Shown in pieces: positions 7,035 through 15,249 of a stretch of DNA of 15,697 nucleotides; position 1 is the first letter of the stretch, and the number at the start of each line of letters is the position of its first letter. A program made the translations under genes and the position numbers. Where the stretch lies: positions 1 to 15,697 of the forward strand of contig JASLFR010000065.1 in the NCBI GenBank assembly GCA_030150565.1, given 5' to 3'. Under the pieces are notes generated by a model. The model saw nothing but the letters and a program-made list of their open reading frames with translations, was not told where the DNA came from and searched no databases. This DNA comes from Cardiobacteriales bacterium (GTDB lineage Bacteria > Pseudomonadota > Gammaproteobacteria > Cardiobacteriales > Wohlfahrtiimonadaceae).

Positions 7035-7063
7035 ATAGTAATGAGCTTATAAGCTTAATGCAA
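7035..7063 (-). promoter_or_regulatory. Possible surA promoter
   Basis: On the minus strand TTGCAT (7063-7058) and TACTAT (7040-7035) are 17 bases apart. The predicted start near 7028 gives a leader of about 57 bases. The match is moderate (3/6 and 4/6), but the spacing is ideal and no better pair is present. Confidence 0.4.
7044..7055. repeat. 12-bp perfect palindrome in the surA-proQ intergenic region
   Basis: AGCTTATAAGCT is its own reverse complement and lies inside the spacer of the predicted surA promoter, between two divergent genes. It could be an operator, or chance in A/T-rich DNA. No bona fide promoter for proQ could be fixed; TAGAATAGAAT at 7076-7086 is the only -10-like sequence. 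Confidence 0.4.
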
Positions 7064-7127
7064 TTCTAGGCTAAATAGAATAGAATTATACCCTTTTCAG
7101 CATATCGGAACAGATTTTTAATTGGAA

Positions 7128-7736
7128 ATGACAGAAGAAAATAATCAAGCACCCTCAAAAGAGGAAGCGCTCAATCGTGCAAATGATGAAGCAAAGAGAG
7201 CTGCGCGCATCAAACGTATCGAAGAATCACGCGAGCTTCTTGCAAAGCTCTCTCAAGAGTATCCCGAAATCTTCCCGCAACAAGGGAAGGGGCGCCCTAA
7301 AGCATTAGCGATCGGTATGCATAAAGCGTTAACGCCCATCGTGCAAGAGTGGGGGTATAGTGCAGCAACGCTCCGTTCAGCATTAGCGTGGTACACAAAA
7401 CAGCTTCGCTACCACTATGCGATGCTCAATGAAACGCACCGTTACAACCTTGATGGAAGTGAAGCGGAAGCGATTGAAGAGGAGCATAAAGCGGTTGCTA
7501 AAAGCGAGATCGAGCGGATCGAAGCGTGGCTTGCTGAGCATCGCCCTGAAACATTGGAGCGCCGTGAAGCAAATCGTGCTAAACGGGCTAAAGAGCGTGC
7601 AAAAAGAGGGGAGGCAAAACGCCCTCGCCGTAAGGGTGGAGCGACTCCTCAATCATCCAAATCTGCTGCGCCTAAGAAAGATGAGCGTACGCTAGAAGAG
7701 AAGATGCAATCTTTAATGAATAAATTTAACCAGTAA
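7128..7736 (+). CDS. proQ: ProQ/FinO-domain RNA chaperone
   Basis: Proteins of this family bind structured small RNAs and mRNA 3' ends and affect RNA stability and pairing. The 202-residue protein has a lysine/arginine-rich N-terminus, a FinO/ProQ domain at about 34-128 (LLAKLSQEYPEIFP, GRPKALAIGMHKAL, LRSALAWYTKQLRYHYAML and HRYNLDGS) and a very basic linker at 141-170. The tail ends KMQSLMNKFNQ. It lacks the C-terminal Tudor-like domain of the 232-residue E. coli ProQ. I use the ATG at 7128; an in-frame TTG two codons upstream is the only longer choice. The ribosome binding site is weak (GGA). It is nine bases ahead of argS, so the two are probably cotranscribed. Confidence 0.9.
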   Translation: MTEENNQAPSKEEALNRANDEAKRAARIKRIEESRELLAKLSQEYPEIFPQQGKGRPKALAIGMHKALTPIVQEWGYSAATLRSALAWYTKQLRYHYAMLNETHRYNLDGSEAEAIEEEHKAVAKSEIERIEAWLAEHRPETLERREANRAKRAKERAKRGEAKRPRRKGGATPQSSKSAAPKKDERTLEEKMQSLMNKFNQ

Positions 7737-7745
7737 ATTGAATAT

Positions 7746-9464
7746 ATGAAAGCGATCCCAATCTCCCTACTGAAAAAAGCACTCTCGACACTCTCAACTA
7801 AACTCGATCAGCCGATTGATGAATCACTTGCAGAGCGAAGTGTTGAGCGTACACGTGAACTCTCTCACGGTGATTTTGCAAGCAATCTTGCGATGATGCT
7901 TGCTCGTCCCCTAAAACAGAATCCTCGTGCGCTCGCTCAGATGATTGTAGAGCAGATTGGGGAAGATTCTCGCATCGAAAAGATTGAGATCGCAGGTCCA
8001 GGCTTTTTAAACTTTACCCTCGCACAATCGGTCTATCACGATGAACTCGACAGAGTCCTTAAAGAGGGGGAGAAGTATGGGCATAACAATTTAGGGAAAA
8101 ATGAGAAGGTTCAGGTTGAATTTGTCTCAGCCAATCCTACAGGTCCCCTTCACGTTGGGCATGGTAGAGGAGCAGCTGTTGGAGACTCATTAGCCCGCCT
8201 TTTAGAAGCGAATGGTTACGATGTGACTCGCGAGTTCTACTACAACGATGCAGGCGCACAGATCGATAACTTAGCTGCTTCTGTAAAAGCACGGATCGAT
8301 AAGATAAAGCCAGGAGATGAGAATTGGCCCCAAGATGGTTATCAAGGGGAGTATATTATCGATATCGCTAATGATTATCTCAATCGAGCGACGGTCTCTG
8401 CGGATGATCGTGAGATTACAGCGTCAGGAGATCCTGAAAATATCGATGATATTCGTCAATTTGCGGTGGCTTATCTGCGTCGTGAGCAAGATTTAGATCT
8501 CAAGGCTTTCGATATTCACTTTAATCACTACTTTTTAGAATCCTCACTCTATACCGATGGTCTTGTTGAGGAGACGGTTGAAGCGCTCAATAAGAGTGGT
8601 AAAACCTACGAATCGGAAGGGGCTTTATGGCTCAAAACTACCGATTATGGGGATGATAAAGATCGGGTAATGCGCAAAAAAGAGGGGGGCTACACCTATT
8701 TTGTCCCCGATGTTGCTTACCATAAAAATAAGTGGGAACGTGGGTTTACCCGTGTGATTAATGAGCAAGGGGCAGATCATCACGGCACCATCGCTCGTGT
8801 AAGAGCGGGGCTTCAGGCGCTCGATATCGGTATTCCTGAAGGGTGGCCCGATTATGTCCTTCACCAGATGGTGATGGTGATGAGAAATGGGGAGGAGGTA
8901 AAACTCTCTAAACGTGCAGGCTCTTACGTCACTTTAAGAGACCTGATCGATGAGGTTGGAAAGGATGCGACTCGCTACTTCTTAGCGGCACGTAATCCCG
9001 ATTCACAACTTCAGTTTGATATTGATCTTGCACGCTCTCAGACAAATGATAATCCTGTCTACTATATTCAATACGCACATGCACGTATCTGCTCTATTCT
9101 TAATGAGCGTGCTAAGCAGGAGAAACCATATGATGAAGCGGTTGCCAAAACCTCTCTCTCTCTTCTAGTTGAGCCTCAAGAGTATGCGCTTATGCGTACG
9201 CTCACCTCTTTTGGAGAGATGGTTGTTACTGCAGGGGCAAATAATGCGCCCCACCTTATTGCAACTTATCTGCGTGATTTAGCGGCAGCAATCCATAGTT
9301 ACTACAACGCCAAAGATGAAAATGGTGAGCCTCTTCGTATCTTAATGCAGACTCCAGAGCAGTTTGAGCGTCAAGAAGCGAGACTCTACCTCCTCAAAGC
9401 AGCAAAGCAAGTGGTTGCCAATGGGCTCTATCTCTTAGGACTCTCTGCGCCTGAGCGTATGTAA
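7746..9464 (+). CDS. argS: ArgS, arginyl-tRNA synthetase
   Basis: ArgS attaches arginine to tRNA-Arg in the cytoplasm and is a class I synthetase. The 572 residues fit the family. The N-terminal Add1 domain (about 1-95) ends near AGPGFLNFTL. The HIGH signature appears as HVGHG at 136-140 after VSANPTGPL. The arginine-pocket motif FYYNDAGAQIDNL is at 164-176, GADHHGTIARV at 342-352, and the KMSKS-like loop is KLSKRAG at 386-392. The C-terminal helical anticodon-binding domain starts near NPVYYIQYAHARI and ends in LGLSAPERM, the usual terminus. No clear Shine-Dalgarno precedes the ATG, which fits coupling to proQ nine bases upstream. The SPOR-domain gene follows after 24 bases, a pairing seen in other gammaproteobacteria. 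Confidence 0.98.
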   Translation: MKAIPISLLKKALSTLSTKLDQPIDESLAERSVERTRELSHGDFASNLAMMLARPLKQNPRALAQMIVEQIGEDSRIEKIEIAGPGFLNFTLAQSVYHDELDRVLKEGEKYGHNNLGKNEKVQVEFVSANPTGPLHVGHGRGAAVGDSLARLLEANGYDVTREFYYNDAGAQIDNLAASVKARIDKIKPGDENWPQDGYQGEYIIDIANDYLNRATVSADDREITASGDPENIDDIRQFAVAYLRREQDLDLKAFDIHFNHYFLESSLYTDGLVEETVEALNKSGKTYESEGALWLKTTDYGDDKDRVMRKKEGGYTYFVPDVAYHKNKWERGFTRVINEQGADHHGTIARVRAGLQALDIGIPEGWPDYVLHQMVMVMRNGEEVKLSKRAGSYVTLRDLIDEVGKDATRYFLAARNPDSQLQFDIDLARSQTNDNPVYYIQYAHARICSILNERAKQEKPYDEAVAKTSLSLLVEPQEYALMRTLTSFGEMVVTAGANNAPHLIATYLRDLAAAIHSYYNAKDENGEPLRILMQTPEQFERQEARLYLLKAAKQVVANGLYLLGLSAPERM

Positions 9465-9488
9465 TAAAAGAATAAGGGGAAGAGTGAA

Positions 9489-10253
9489 ATGTCCGTCCAG
9501 AATCAGAGTCAACGTTGGAGCGAAGGGATCTACAATCGCTCCCGCAAACAGCCCTACTCAAAACGAGCAAGCCGAATCGCTCTTGTGATCGGAACGCTCT
9601 TCGTTATGGGGCTTGTCTGGTTTATGGGGCGTAAATCGGGATTATCTGAACGTGAGCTCTCTGAAAAAGAGACGATTGTGATGAATAATCGAAAAATTGC
9701 CGTTCGAGCTTTACCAACACTCAAACAGGAGATCACAATCCCTGAAAATCCCTACTCTTTCTATGATCAATTAGAGAAACGGACATTTGTCTTTAGTGGA
9801 GAGGATCAAAGAGGGGGAACGGAGTATCGCGAATCGATTCCAATTCCACAATTTACCCTCATCAGCGCCTCTGAAGAGAGTGGTTTTAACAGTAGCGATG
9901 ATGGTGATTTTTCACTCCCTCCACTACAGCTTCTCTCCCATAATGATCCTTTAGAGGAGCAGGGTTCATCAGGATTTGATGTAGTGGCAGAAAAGGTGAG
10001 TAAAGCCCCTCCCAAAGGGCCCTCACCTCGCAATTTTAAAACCTTACAGACAGGCAGTTTTCTTGCATTAGCAGAAGCGAATGCACAGCGGAAACAGCTT
10101 GAAGCTCACGGCTATAATCCTCAAATTATCCGCGCAGAGAAGGATGGGCGCCCACTCTTTCGTGTTCACGTTGGCCCCTTCTCAATCAATGAATTAGAGA
10201 GTGTAAAGTCAGATCTTAAAGGGAAGCGTTTCGACTTCTTTGAAGTGCGCTAA
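9489..10253 (+). CDS. SPOR-domain inner-membrane protein (FtsN-like)
   Basis: The 254-residue protein has a cytoplasmic basic N-terminus (about 1-28), one transmembrane helix at about 29-47 (RIALVIGTLFVMGLVWFMG), a low-complexity acidic/Ser/Pro periplasmic stretch and a SPOR domain at about 183-253 (KTLQTGSFLALAEANAQRKQ, then PLFRVHVGPF). SPOR domains bind septal peptidoglycan lacking stem peptides, so a role at the division site like that of FtsN is likely. True FtsN identity cannot be claimed: outside SPOR the sequence is not diagnostic. AAGGGGAAGAG lies shortly before the ATG. It is probably cotranscribed with argS, 24 bases upstream. No terminator follows before the ssb promoter. Confidence 0.85.
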   Translation: MSVQNQSQRWSEGIYNRSRKQPYSKRASRIALVIGTLFVMGLVWFMGRKSGLSERELSEKETIVMNNRKIAVRALPTLKQEITIPENPYSFYDQLEKRTFVFSGEDQRGGTEYRESIPIPQFTLISASEESGFNSSDDGDFSLPPLQLLSHNDPLEEQGSSGFDVVAEKVSKAPPKGPSPRNFKTLQTGSFLALAEANAQRKQLEAHGYNPQIIRAEKDGRPLFRVHVGPFSINELESVKSDLKGKRFDFFEVR

Positions 10254-10257
10254 TCCT

Positions 10258-10286
10258 TTCACAAATTGCACTATCTGCGCTAAAAT
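10258..10286 (+). promoter_or_regulatory. Strong sigma-70-like promoter of ssb
   Basis: TTCACA (10258-10263) and TAAAAT (10281-10286) are separated by 17 bases and each matches consensus at five of six positions. The predicted start is near 10293, about 30 bases before the ssb ATG. I see no LexA-box palindrome. Confidence 0.75.
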
Positions 10287-10321
10287 ACTCATTACTAAAA
10301 ATATCAAGATAGGTGAATTAT

Positions 10322-10981
10322 ATGTCTCGTGGAGTTAATAAAGTTATTCTTCTTGGCCGACTTGGGCAAGATCCTGAAGCTCGTTACACACCGAGTGGTA
10401 CTGCTGTAACAAGCTGCTCTCTTGCAACTTCTGAGTCGTGGAAAGATCGTAGCAGTGGTGAGACCCAAAATCGTACTGAATGGCACAATCTTGTCTTCTT
10501 CAATCGCCTTGCTGAAGTAGCAGCGCAATATCTACGTAAAGGCTCTCAAATCTATATTGAGGGGAGTCTACGCACGAACCGCTACACGGATCGCAACAAT
10601 ATTGAGCGTTTCCGCACTGAGATTATCGTCTCTGAGATGCAGATGTTAGGTAAACCTAGCGACGGCGCAGGAGGATTCTCCCCTCAGCCAGAGGGCAACT
10701 TTGGTGGGCAGAGTGGCGGTTATGCTCAACAATCAAACCAAAATTTTGCAGCCAATAATATGGGGCAAAATCCCCAACAGAATCAGCCGTGGCAAAATAG
10801 TAATCCTCCCTCTACTGGAGGTGGTTATAGTAATGCTCCAGCGCAACAACCTTCAGAGCCACAAGCAACCCCACAAAATAATCGCCCCTTCCAGAGCCCG
10901 CAACCTGCACAAAATCAGGGTGCAAGTCAGAAGAGTGATAACTTTGGGTTTGATGACTTTGACGATGACATCCCATTCTAA
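10322..10981 (+). CDS. ssb: SSB, single-stranded DNA-binding protein
   Basis: SSB coats single-stranded DNA in replication, repair and recombination and recruits partner proteins through its C-terminal tip. The OB fold is at about 1-112: SRGVNKVILLGRLGQDPE, SLATSESWKD, EWHNLVFF and YLRKGSQIYIEG. The aromatic DNA-stacking residues Trp40, Trp54 and Phe60 match mature E. coli SSB; Trp88 is Tyr here. A Gln/Asn/Pro/Gly-rich disordered linker (about 112-210) leads to the acidic tip DDFDDDIPF. The ATG at 10322 has AGGTGA five bases upstream, so the in-frame GTG at 10313, which lies in that site, is rejected. It has its own promoter and a strong terminator. Length is 219 residues against 178 in E. 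coli, the extra being linker. Confidence 0.98.
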   Translation: MSRGVNKVILLGRLGQDPEARYTPSGTAVTSCSLATSESWKDRSSGETQNRTEWHNLVFFNRLAEVAAQYLRKGSQIYIEGSLRTNRYTDRNNIERFRTEIIVSEMQMLGKPSDGAGGFSPQPEGNFGGQSGGYAQQSNQNFAANNMGQNPQQNQPWQNSNPPSTGGGYSNAPAQQPSEPQATPQNNRPFQSPQPAQNQGASQKSDNFGFDDFDDDIPF

Positions 10982-11008
10982 TTGGTGTATTCCACGCTAT
11001 TTAAGAAG

Positions 11009-11042
11009 AAGCTCTATTGAATCTTTTCAATAGAGCTTTTTT
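11009..11042 (+). terminator. Intrinsic terminator after ssb
   Basis: AAGCTCTATTGAA (11009-11021), loop TCTT and TTCAATAGAGCTT (11026-11038) form a perfect 13-pair stem, followed by a run of six T ending at 11042. It isolates ssb from the patatin gene. Confidence 0.95.
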
Positions 11043-11125
11043 ATCATCTAAGGGGGAGGTTTTCTCTACGCTCACTGATAAGATGAATGCTCCACAGAAT
11101 AATAAATATTAAAAAAGGGGGCGTG

Positions 11126-12073
11126 ATGCATCACCATAATTATAAAATTCTCAGCCTTGATGGTGGCGGATCTAAAGGATTCTATCTCCTTGGCATTCTA
11201 TCTGAGCTTGAGCAGGATCTTGCGCCCACTCCCCTACGCCACTACTTCGATCTCATCTATGGAGCGAGTACAGGTTCGATTGTAGGAGCACTCCTCTCCC
11301 TCAACTATAGCGTAGCCGAGATTACCGATCTTTATCGCACTCATCTACCAACGATTATGGATCCTCTACTGCCGAAACATAAATCTGAGGCGTTAGAAAA
11401 ACTCGCTACAAATTTTTTTAAAGAGATCAAAATGAGTGATCTAACGGAGGATCTTGGCGTTATCACAACGTATCATGCACATAAATCCCCCTATATCTTC
11501 ACAACCACTCAGAATCACTCTCTACATTTTAAGAATTTAATCGCTGATTTTGATCCGCTACTTAAAGATGTAATTATCGCCTCCTCATCTGCCTATCCCC
11601 TCTTCCAGAAAAAGAGTATTACCGATCATGATGGAGTTACCCACGCCTTAATTGATGGGGGCTTTTGTGCAAATAACCCCTCTCTTTTTGCATTAAGTGA
11701 TGCACTAAATCGGGGGATTCCAGAGAAGAAGATTGCTCTACTCTCTCTTGGGACGGGTGATTTCCCCTATCCGAAAAGTTTTACCAATCATCGAAACATT
11801 CTTCCCGATCTTTTAGGTTACTCCTTAATGGCGGAGACATTTGAGGATATGGTGGAAGCAAATAGTCAGACAACGGCCCACCTCTTAAAGACTCATTATC
11901 CAAATCTTCGAGCTCTTCGCATCAATAAACGGTATCAGGCACCACAACTCGCTTTTACGTCAGGCGATATGGCTCTTTTAGAGGAGCTTTTTGAACTGGG
12001 AAAAGAGGCGTATCGTGAATATCAACCTACAATCAAAACGCTCTTTCAAGACCCCACTCCGCTCACCCCTTAA
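11126..12073 (+). CDS. Patatin-like phospholipase
   Basis: The 315-residue protein is a patatin-fold acyl hydrolase with a Ser-Asp dyad. The oxyanion loop is SLDGGGSKG at 10-18. The nucleophile elbow is YGASTGS with Ser48, and DGGFCANNPS carries the catalytic Asp177; SSSAYPLFQ before it is also typical. No signal peptide or membrane helix is seen, so it is probably cytoplasmic. I start at the ATG at 11126, directly after AAAAGGGGGCGTG; an ATG at 11087 would add 13 residues without a good site. The motif pattern resembles patatins of the CapV type used as effectors in CBASS defence, but there is no cyclase, ubiquitin-like or peptidase gene beside it. A role in lipid turnover is equally possible. 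It converges on gyrA. Confidence 0.88.
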   Translation: MHHHNYKILSLDGGGSKGFYLLGILSELEQDLAPTPLRHYFDLIYGASTGSIVGALLSLNYSVAEITDLYRTHLPTIMDPLLPKHKSEALEKLATNFFKEIKMSDLTEDLGVITTYHAHKSPYIFTTTQNHSLHFKNLIADFDPLLKDVIIASSSAYPLFQKKSITDHDGVTHALIDGGFCANNPSLFALSDALNRGIPEKKIALLSLGTGDFPYPKSFTNHRNILPDLLGYSLMAETFEDMVEANSQTTAHLLKTHYPNLRALRINKRYQAPQLAFTSGDMALLEELFELGKEAYREYQPTIKTLFQDPTPLTP

Positions 12074-12081
12074 ATTAGAAT

Positions 12082-12110
12082 AAAAAAGCGCTCACTTAAA
12101 AAGCGAGCGC
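12082..12110 (-). terminator. Terminator of gyrA, possibly shared with the convergent patatin gene
   Basis: GCGCTCACTT (12088-12097), loop AAA and AAGCGAGCGC (12101-12110) pair over ten positions with one mismatch. On the minus strand it is followed by six T (12087-12082), which makes it a good gyrA terminator. On the plus strand only CTCTTT follows, so termination of the patatin transcript would be weaker. Confidence 0.8.
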
Positions 12111-12132
12111 CTCTTTCATACAAAGGAGAATT

Positions 12133-14700
12133 TTACACCTCATCTGTCTCTAGTGGTCTCTCCTCCTCTAATTGATCCGACTCATCAACACGGGAGAGCC
12201 CAACAAGCGCATCCCCTTCATCGAGACGAATAAGGCGCACCCCTTGAGTATTACGCCCTAAAATTGAGATTTCAGAGACTGAAGTACGTACTAAAACTCC
12301 ATTGCGAGAGATGAGCATAATCTCATCCTCCTCCTCTACAAGAGTAGCAGCAACAAGCGCGCCATTACGCTCACTTGTACGGATTCCGATCACCCCTTTT
12401 CCACCTCTACGATGGGTTGTAAATTCAGAGATCTTCGTCCGTTTTCCATACCCCTCTTCTGTAGCAAGAAGGACAATATCCTCCTCATCTGGGAGCATCA
12501 TGCTCATCACATATTGCCCCTCATCGAGAGTAATTCCCTTAACACCACGTGCAGTACGGCCAAGAGGACGCAGCTCCTCTTCAGAGAAACGATTTACCCG
12601 ACCAGTATTGGTAAAGAGCATAATATCTTTGCTCCCATCGGTAATCATCGTGCCGATCAGCTCATCCCCCTCGTCAAGATTAACCGCGATTAAGCCGCTC
12701 GAGCGCTCACTTGCAAAGAGGCTCAATTGCGTCTTCTTAATCACCCCTTCTCGGGTAGCCATCACGATATAGTGATCATCACGATACTCCTCAACAGGGA
12801 GAATAGAGGTGATCCGCTCATTCTCTTCAAGCGGCAGAAGATTCACAATGGGGCGACCACTCGAGCCGCGCCCCGCTTCTGGCAACTCAAAAGCACGAAT
12901 CCAGTAGACTTTTCCAAAGGAGGAGAAGCACATCAACTGCGCATGTGTACTCACAATCAGGAGATGCTCAACATCATCCTCATCCACAACACGTGCCGCT
13001 GATTTCCCTCTACCACCGCGCCGCTGCGCTTGATACTCATTCAGTTTCTGATACTTCGCATAACCGCGACGGGAGAGTGTGACAACAACATCCTCCTCTG
13101 CAATTAAATCTTCAATATTGATATCTTCAGCTGCAGCACGAATCTCAGTACGGCGCTCATCACCAAACTGCTCTTTTACCGCAATAAGCTCCTCTTCAAT
13201 CACCGATTTAAGGCGATCGGGATCGGTTAAAATCTCAATGAGCGATGCAATTAAGGTCAATAGCTCCTTATACTCTTCAAGAATCTTATCCTGCTCAAGC
13301 CCCGTTAAGCGCTGAAGACGCATATCTAAAATTGCTTGCGCTTGTGCATCAGAGAGGCGATAACGCTCATCTTTAATGAGCCCTAAGCCATCACTCTCCT
13401 CTTCAAAAAGATCGGTACGCTCAAGCATTGCAACAACACTTCCCGCAGCCCATGTCTGTGCAAGCATCCGCTCTTTCGCCTCCGCTCCATTTGGAGAGGT
13501 TCGAATCAATTCGATCATCTCATCAATATTAGCAAGAGCAACGGTCAATCCCTCTAAAAGATGAGCACGCTCTCTCGCTTTACGAAGATCGAAGATGGTG
13601 CGACGGGTAATCACCTCACGGCGATGCATTAAGAACGCTTCAAGCACCTCTTTAAGGTTGAGCAGTTTAGGTTGCCCACGATCGATCGCAACCATGTTGA
13701 TCCCAAAGCTCGATTGCAGCGCAGTATGCTTATAGAGTTGATTGAGGATCACCTCACCCCGCTCCCCTCTCTTGAGTTCGATCACAATGCGCATCCCATC
13801 TTTATCCGACTCATCACGCAGACCATCGGGGGCAATCCCCTCAACAATCTTATTGCGGTGAAGCTCAACAATGCGCTCAATGAGACGCGCTTTATTCACC
13901 TGATAGGGGAGCTCTGTGATGATAATCACATCTCGCCCTCGCGCCTCATCATACTCAACTTCACATCGAGCACGAATCACCACCCGACCGCGCCCTGTAT
14001 GGTACGCCTCACGAATCCCTGAGACCCCATTAATGATCCCCGCTGTTGGAAAATCGGGGGCTGGGAGATGCTCCATCAATTCATCAATCGTTAAGTTACC
14101 ATCATGGAGCAGCGCAAGCGATGCATCGATCGTCTCATTTAGGTTGTGGGGGGGGATATTGGTTGCCATTCCCACCGCAATCCCTGCCGATCCATTCACT
14201 AATAGGTTAGGAATACGGGTGGGAAGGACAGAAGGCTCCTCTTCAGAACCATCATAGTTAGGGGTGAAATCGACCGTCTCCTTCTCAATATCTTCCAAAA
14301 GCGTATGAGCGATGCGACTCATTCGAACTTCGGTATAGCGCATCGCAGCGGGCGAGTCCCCATCCACCGATCCAAAGTTACCCTGACCATCTACCAACAT
14401 GTAACGCAAAGAGAAGGGTTGAGCCATCCGCACAACTGAATCATAAATAGCGAGATCACCGTGAGGGTGATATTTACCCATCACATCCCCCACGATACGG
14501 GCTGATTTTTTATAAGGGCGATTCCAGCTATTGCTCACCTGATTCATCGAATGAAGAATACGGCGATGCACCGGTTTTAGCCCATCGCGGACATCGGGCA
14601 AGGCTCGCCCAATAATCACACTCATCGCATAATCGAGATAGGAGCTTCGCATCTCCTCTTCTAAACTGATTGGAACGACTTCTTTAGCAAATTCATTCAT
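12133..14700 (-). CDS. gyrA: GyrA, DNA gyrase subunit A
   Basis: GyrA is the breakage-reunion subunit of gyrase, which introduces negative supercoils with GyrB. The 855 residues compare with 875 in E. coli. The N-terminal winged-helix/tower part includes SSYLDYAMSVIIGRALPDVRDG at 19-40 and the catalytic Tyr122 in AAMRYTE. The quinolone-resistance region reads KYHPHGDLAIYD, so position 83 is Leu rather than the usual Ser while Asp87 is kept. The C-terminal beta-pinwheel begins after the GyrA box QRRGGRG (near 557), needed for DNA wrapping, and ends with an acidic tail. The GyrA box argues for gyrase rather than ParC. AAGG precedes the ATG by seven bases. It is monocistronic by its promoter and terminator. 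Confidence 0.98.
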   Translation of the reverse strand: MNEFAKEVVPISLEEEMRSSYLDYAMSVIIGRALPDVRDGLKPVHRRILHSMNQVSNSWNRPYKKSARIVGDVMGKYHPHGDLAIYDSVVRMAQPFSLRYMLVDGQGNFGSVDGDSPAAMRYTEVRMSRIAHTLLEDIEKETVDFTPNYDGSEEEPSVLPTRIPNLLVNGSAGIAVGMATNIPPHNLNETIDASLALLHDGNLTIDELMEHLPAPDFPTAGIINGVSGIREAYHTGRGRVVIRARCEVEYDEARGRDVIIITELPYQVNKARLIERIVELHRNKIVEGIAPDGLRDESDKDGMRIVIELKRGERGEVILNQLYKHTALQSSFGINMVAIDRGQPKLLNLKEVLEAFLMHRREVITRRTIFDLRKARERAHLLEGLTVALANIDEMIELIRTSPNGAEAKERMLAQTWAAGSVVAMLERTDLFEEESDGLGLIKDERYRLSDAQAQAILDMRLQRLTGLEQDKILEEYKELLTLIASLIEILTDPDRLKSVIEEELIAVKEQFGDERRTEIRAAAEDINIEDLIAEEDVVVTLSRRGYAKYQKLNEYQAQRRGGRGKSAARVVDEDDVEHLLIVSTHAQLMCFSSFGKVYWIRAFELPEAGRGSSGRPIVNLLPLEENERITSILPVEEYRDDHYIVMATREGVIKKTQLSLFASERSSGLIAVNLDEGDELIGTMITDGSKDIMLFTNTGRVNRFSEEELRPLGRTARGVKGITLDEGQYVMSMMLPDEEDIVLLATEEGYGKRTKISEFTTHRRGGKGVIGIRTSERNGALVAATLVEEEDEIMLISRNGVLVRTSVSEISILGRNTQGVRLIRLDEGDALVGLSRVDESDQLEEERPLETDEV

Positions 14701-14739
14701 CGATAAACCTTCAATTTTCTAGTGATAAAGCAAACGGTT

Positions 14740-14748
14740 ATTATACCA
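14740..14748 (-). promoter_or_regulatory. Extended -10 promoter of gyrA
   Basis: On the minus strand TGGTATAAT combines the TGn extension with a perfect TATAAT (14745-14740). The predicted start near 14733 gives a leader of about 33 bases. No recognisable -35 is present at 16-18 bases. In E. coli gyrA is induced by relaxation of DNA; whether this promoter behaves so is not visible. Confidence 0.7.
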
Positions 14749-14778
14749 TAAATGGGCATTTTCAGCGCTTTCTGAGCG

Positions 14779-14806
14779 AAAAAAAAGGCACCGATTCGAT
14801 ACCTTT
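14779..14806 (-). terminator. Intrinsic terminator after the secreted paralogue pair
   Basis: On the minus strand AAAGGTATC (14806-14798), loop GAATC and GGTGCCTTT (14792-14784) form nine pairs including two G-T, ending in a run of eight T (14786-14779). It separates the two small secreted-protein genes from the gyrA promoter. Confidence 0.8.
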
Positions 14807-14842
14807 CTATTTGACTTCCAAAGAAGTAATCTCTCTTAAAAA

Positions 14843-15208
14843 TTACTGCAATTCAGTCTCTTCTACCTCAGAGATAGAGGAGCTCCTCTGTTGAGTATTT
14901 AGATTACGCTCCGCCTCTGCTGTGATCTCATCCCAATGAGAAGCACTGCCTGAGGTATTCCCCTCCCCAAGCTCTAACCGTTGAGTTAAGTTTGTTTTAC
15001 TACGCCAGTTGGTTTGATCGATCTTTGAGCCTTCAGGGCAGAGCTTATCGGTATAGATTACCTTCCCCCCATCAGTAATACACTTATTGAGAACACCAAT
15101 TCCGTGAGACTCCCGCTCTACGGTTGCACTTTTTCGCTCTCCCTCCTCTGCTACTGCAAAGTTACCGAGCAATACGGCTAAAATCGCCACTAATGAGTAT
15201 CGTTTCAT
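14843..15208 (-). CDS. Small secreted protein with Cys-X13-Cys core (DUF4124-like), paralogue A
   Basis: I cannot assign a function. The 121-residue protein has a signal peptide (MKRYSLVAILAVLLGNFAVA, cleavage near residue 20), so it is probably periplasmic. The core at about 40-68 reads LNKCITDGGKVIYTDKLCPEGS with Cys43 and Cys57, which could form a disulphide. The G-K-V-x-Y-T-D pattern resembles the DUF4124 beta-hairpin (W/C-x-D-x-x-G-x-x-x-Y-S/T-D). The C-terminal half is polar, rich in Glu, Ser and Thr, and likely disordered. GAGGAG lies nine bases before the ATG. It follows paralogue B by 41 bases on the same strand with no terminator between, so the two are probably cotranscribed. The DUF4124 link is a resemblance seen by eye. 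Confidence 0.75.
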   Translation of the reverse strand: MKRYSLVAILAVLLGNFAVAEEGERKSATVERESHGIGVLNKCITDGGKVIYTDKLCPEGSKIDQTNWRSKTNLTQRLELGEGNTSGSASHWDEITAEAERNLNTQQRSSSISEVEETELQ

Positions 15209-15249
15209 TAAAAATAACTCCTCTTTTCAGATTAAACATTTAGACTCAT

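Noticed and set aside
10701..11033. A 110-residue frame overlapping the ssb linker and terminator
   Set aside because: It arises from the repetitive Gln/Asn/Pro codons of ssb read out of frame and runs through the terminator hairpin.
11050..11059. Strong Shine-Dalgarno-like AAGGGGGAGG with a possible small leader gene
   Set aside because: No ATG, GTG or TTG lies at a workable distance downstream, so there is no open frame to support.
11126..14700. CBASS or other anti-phage system around the patatin
   Set aside because: No cyclase, sensor, ubiquitin-like or protease gene is adjacent; the flanking genes are ssb and gyrA, both housekeeping.
14762..14780. GCGCT...AGCG inverted repeat upstream of gyrA as a terminator
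   Set aside because: The short stem has its T run on the wrong side for either strand; the nearby 14779-14806 hairpin is the better terminator.
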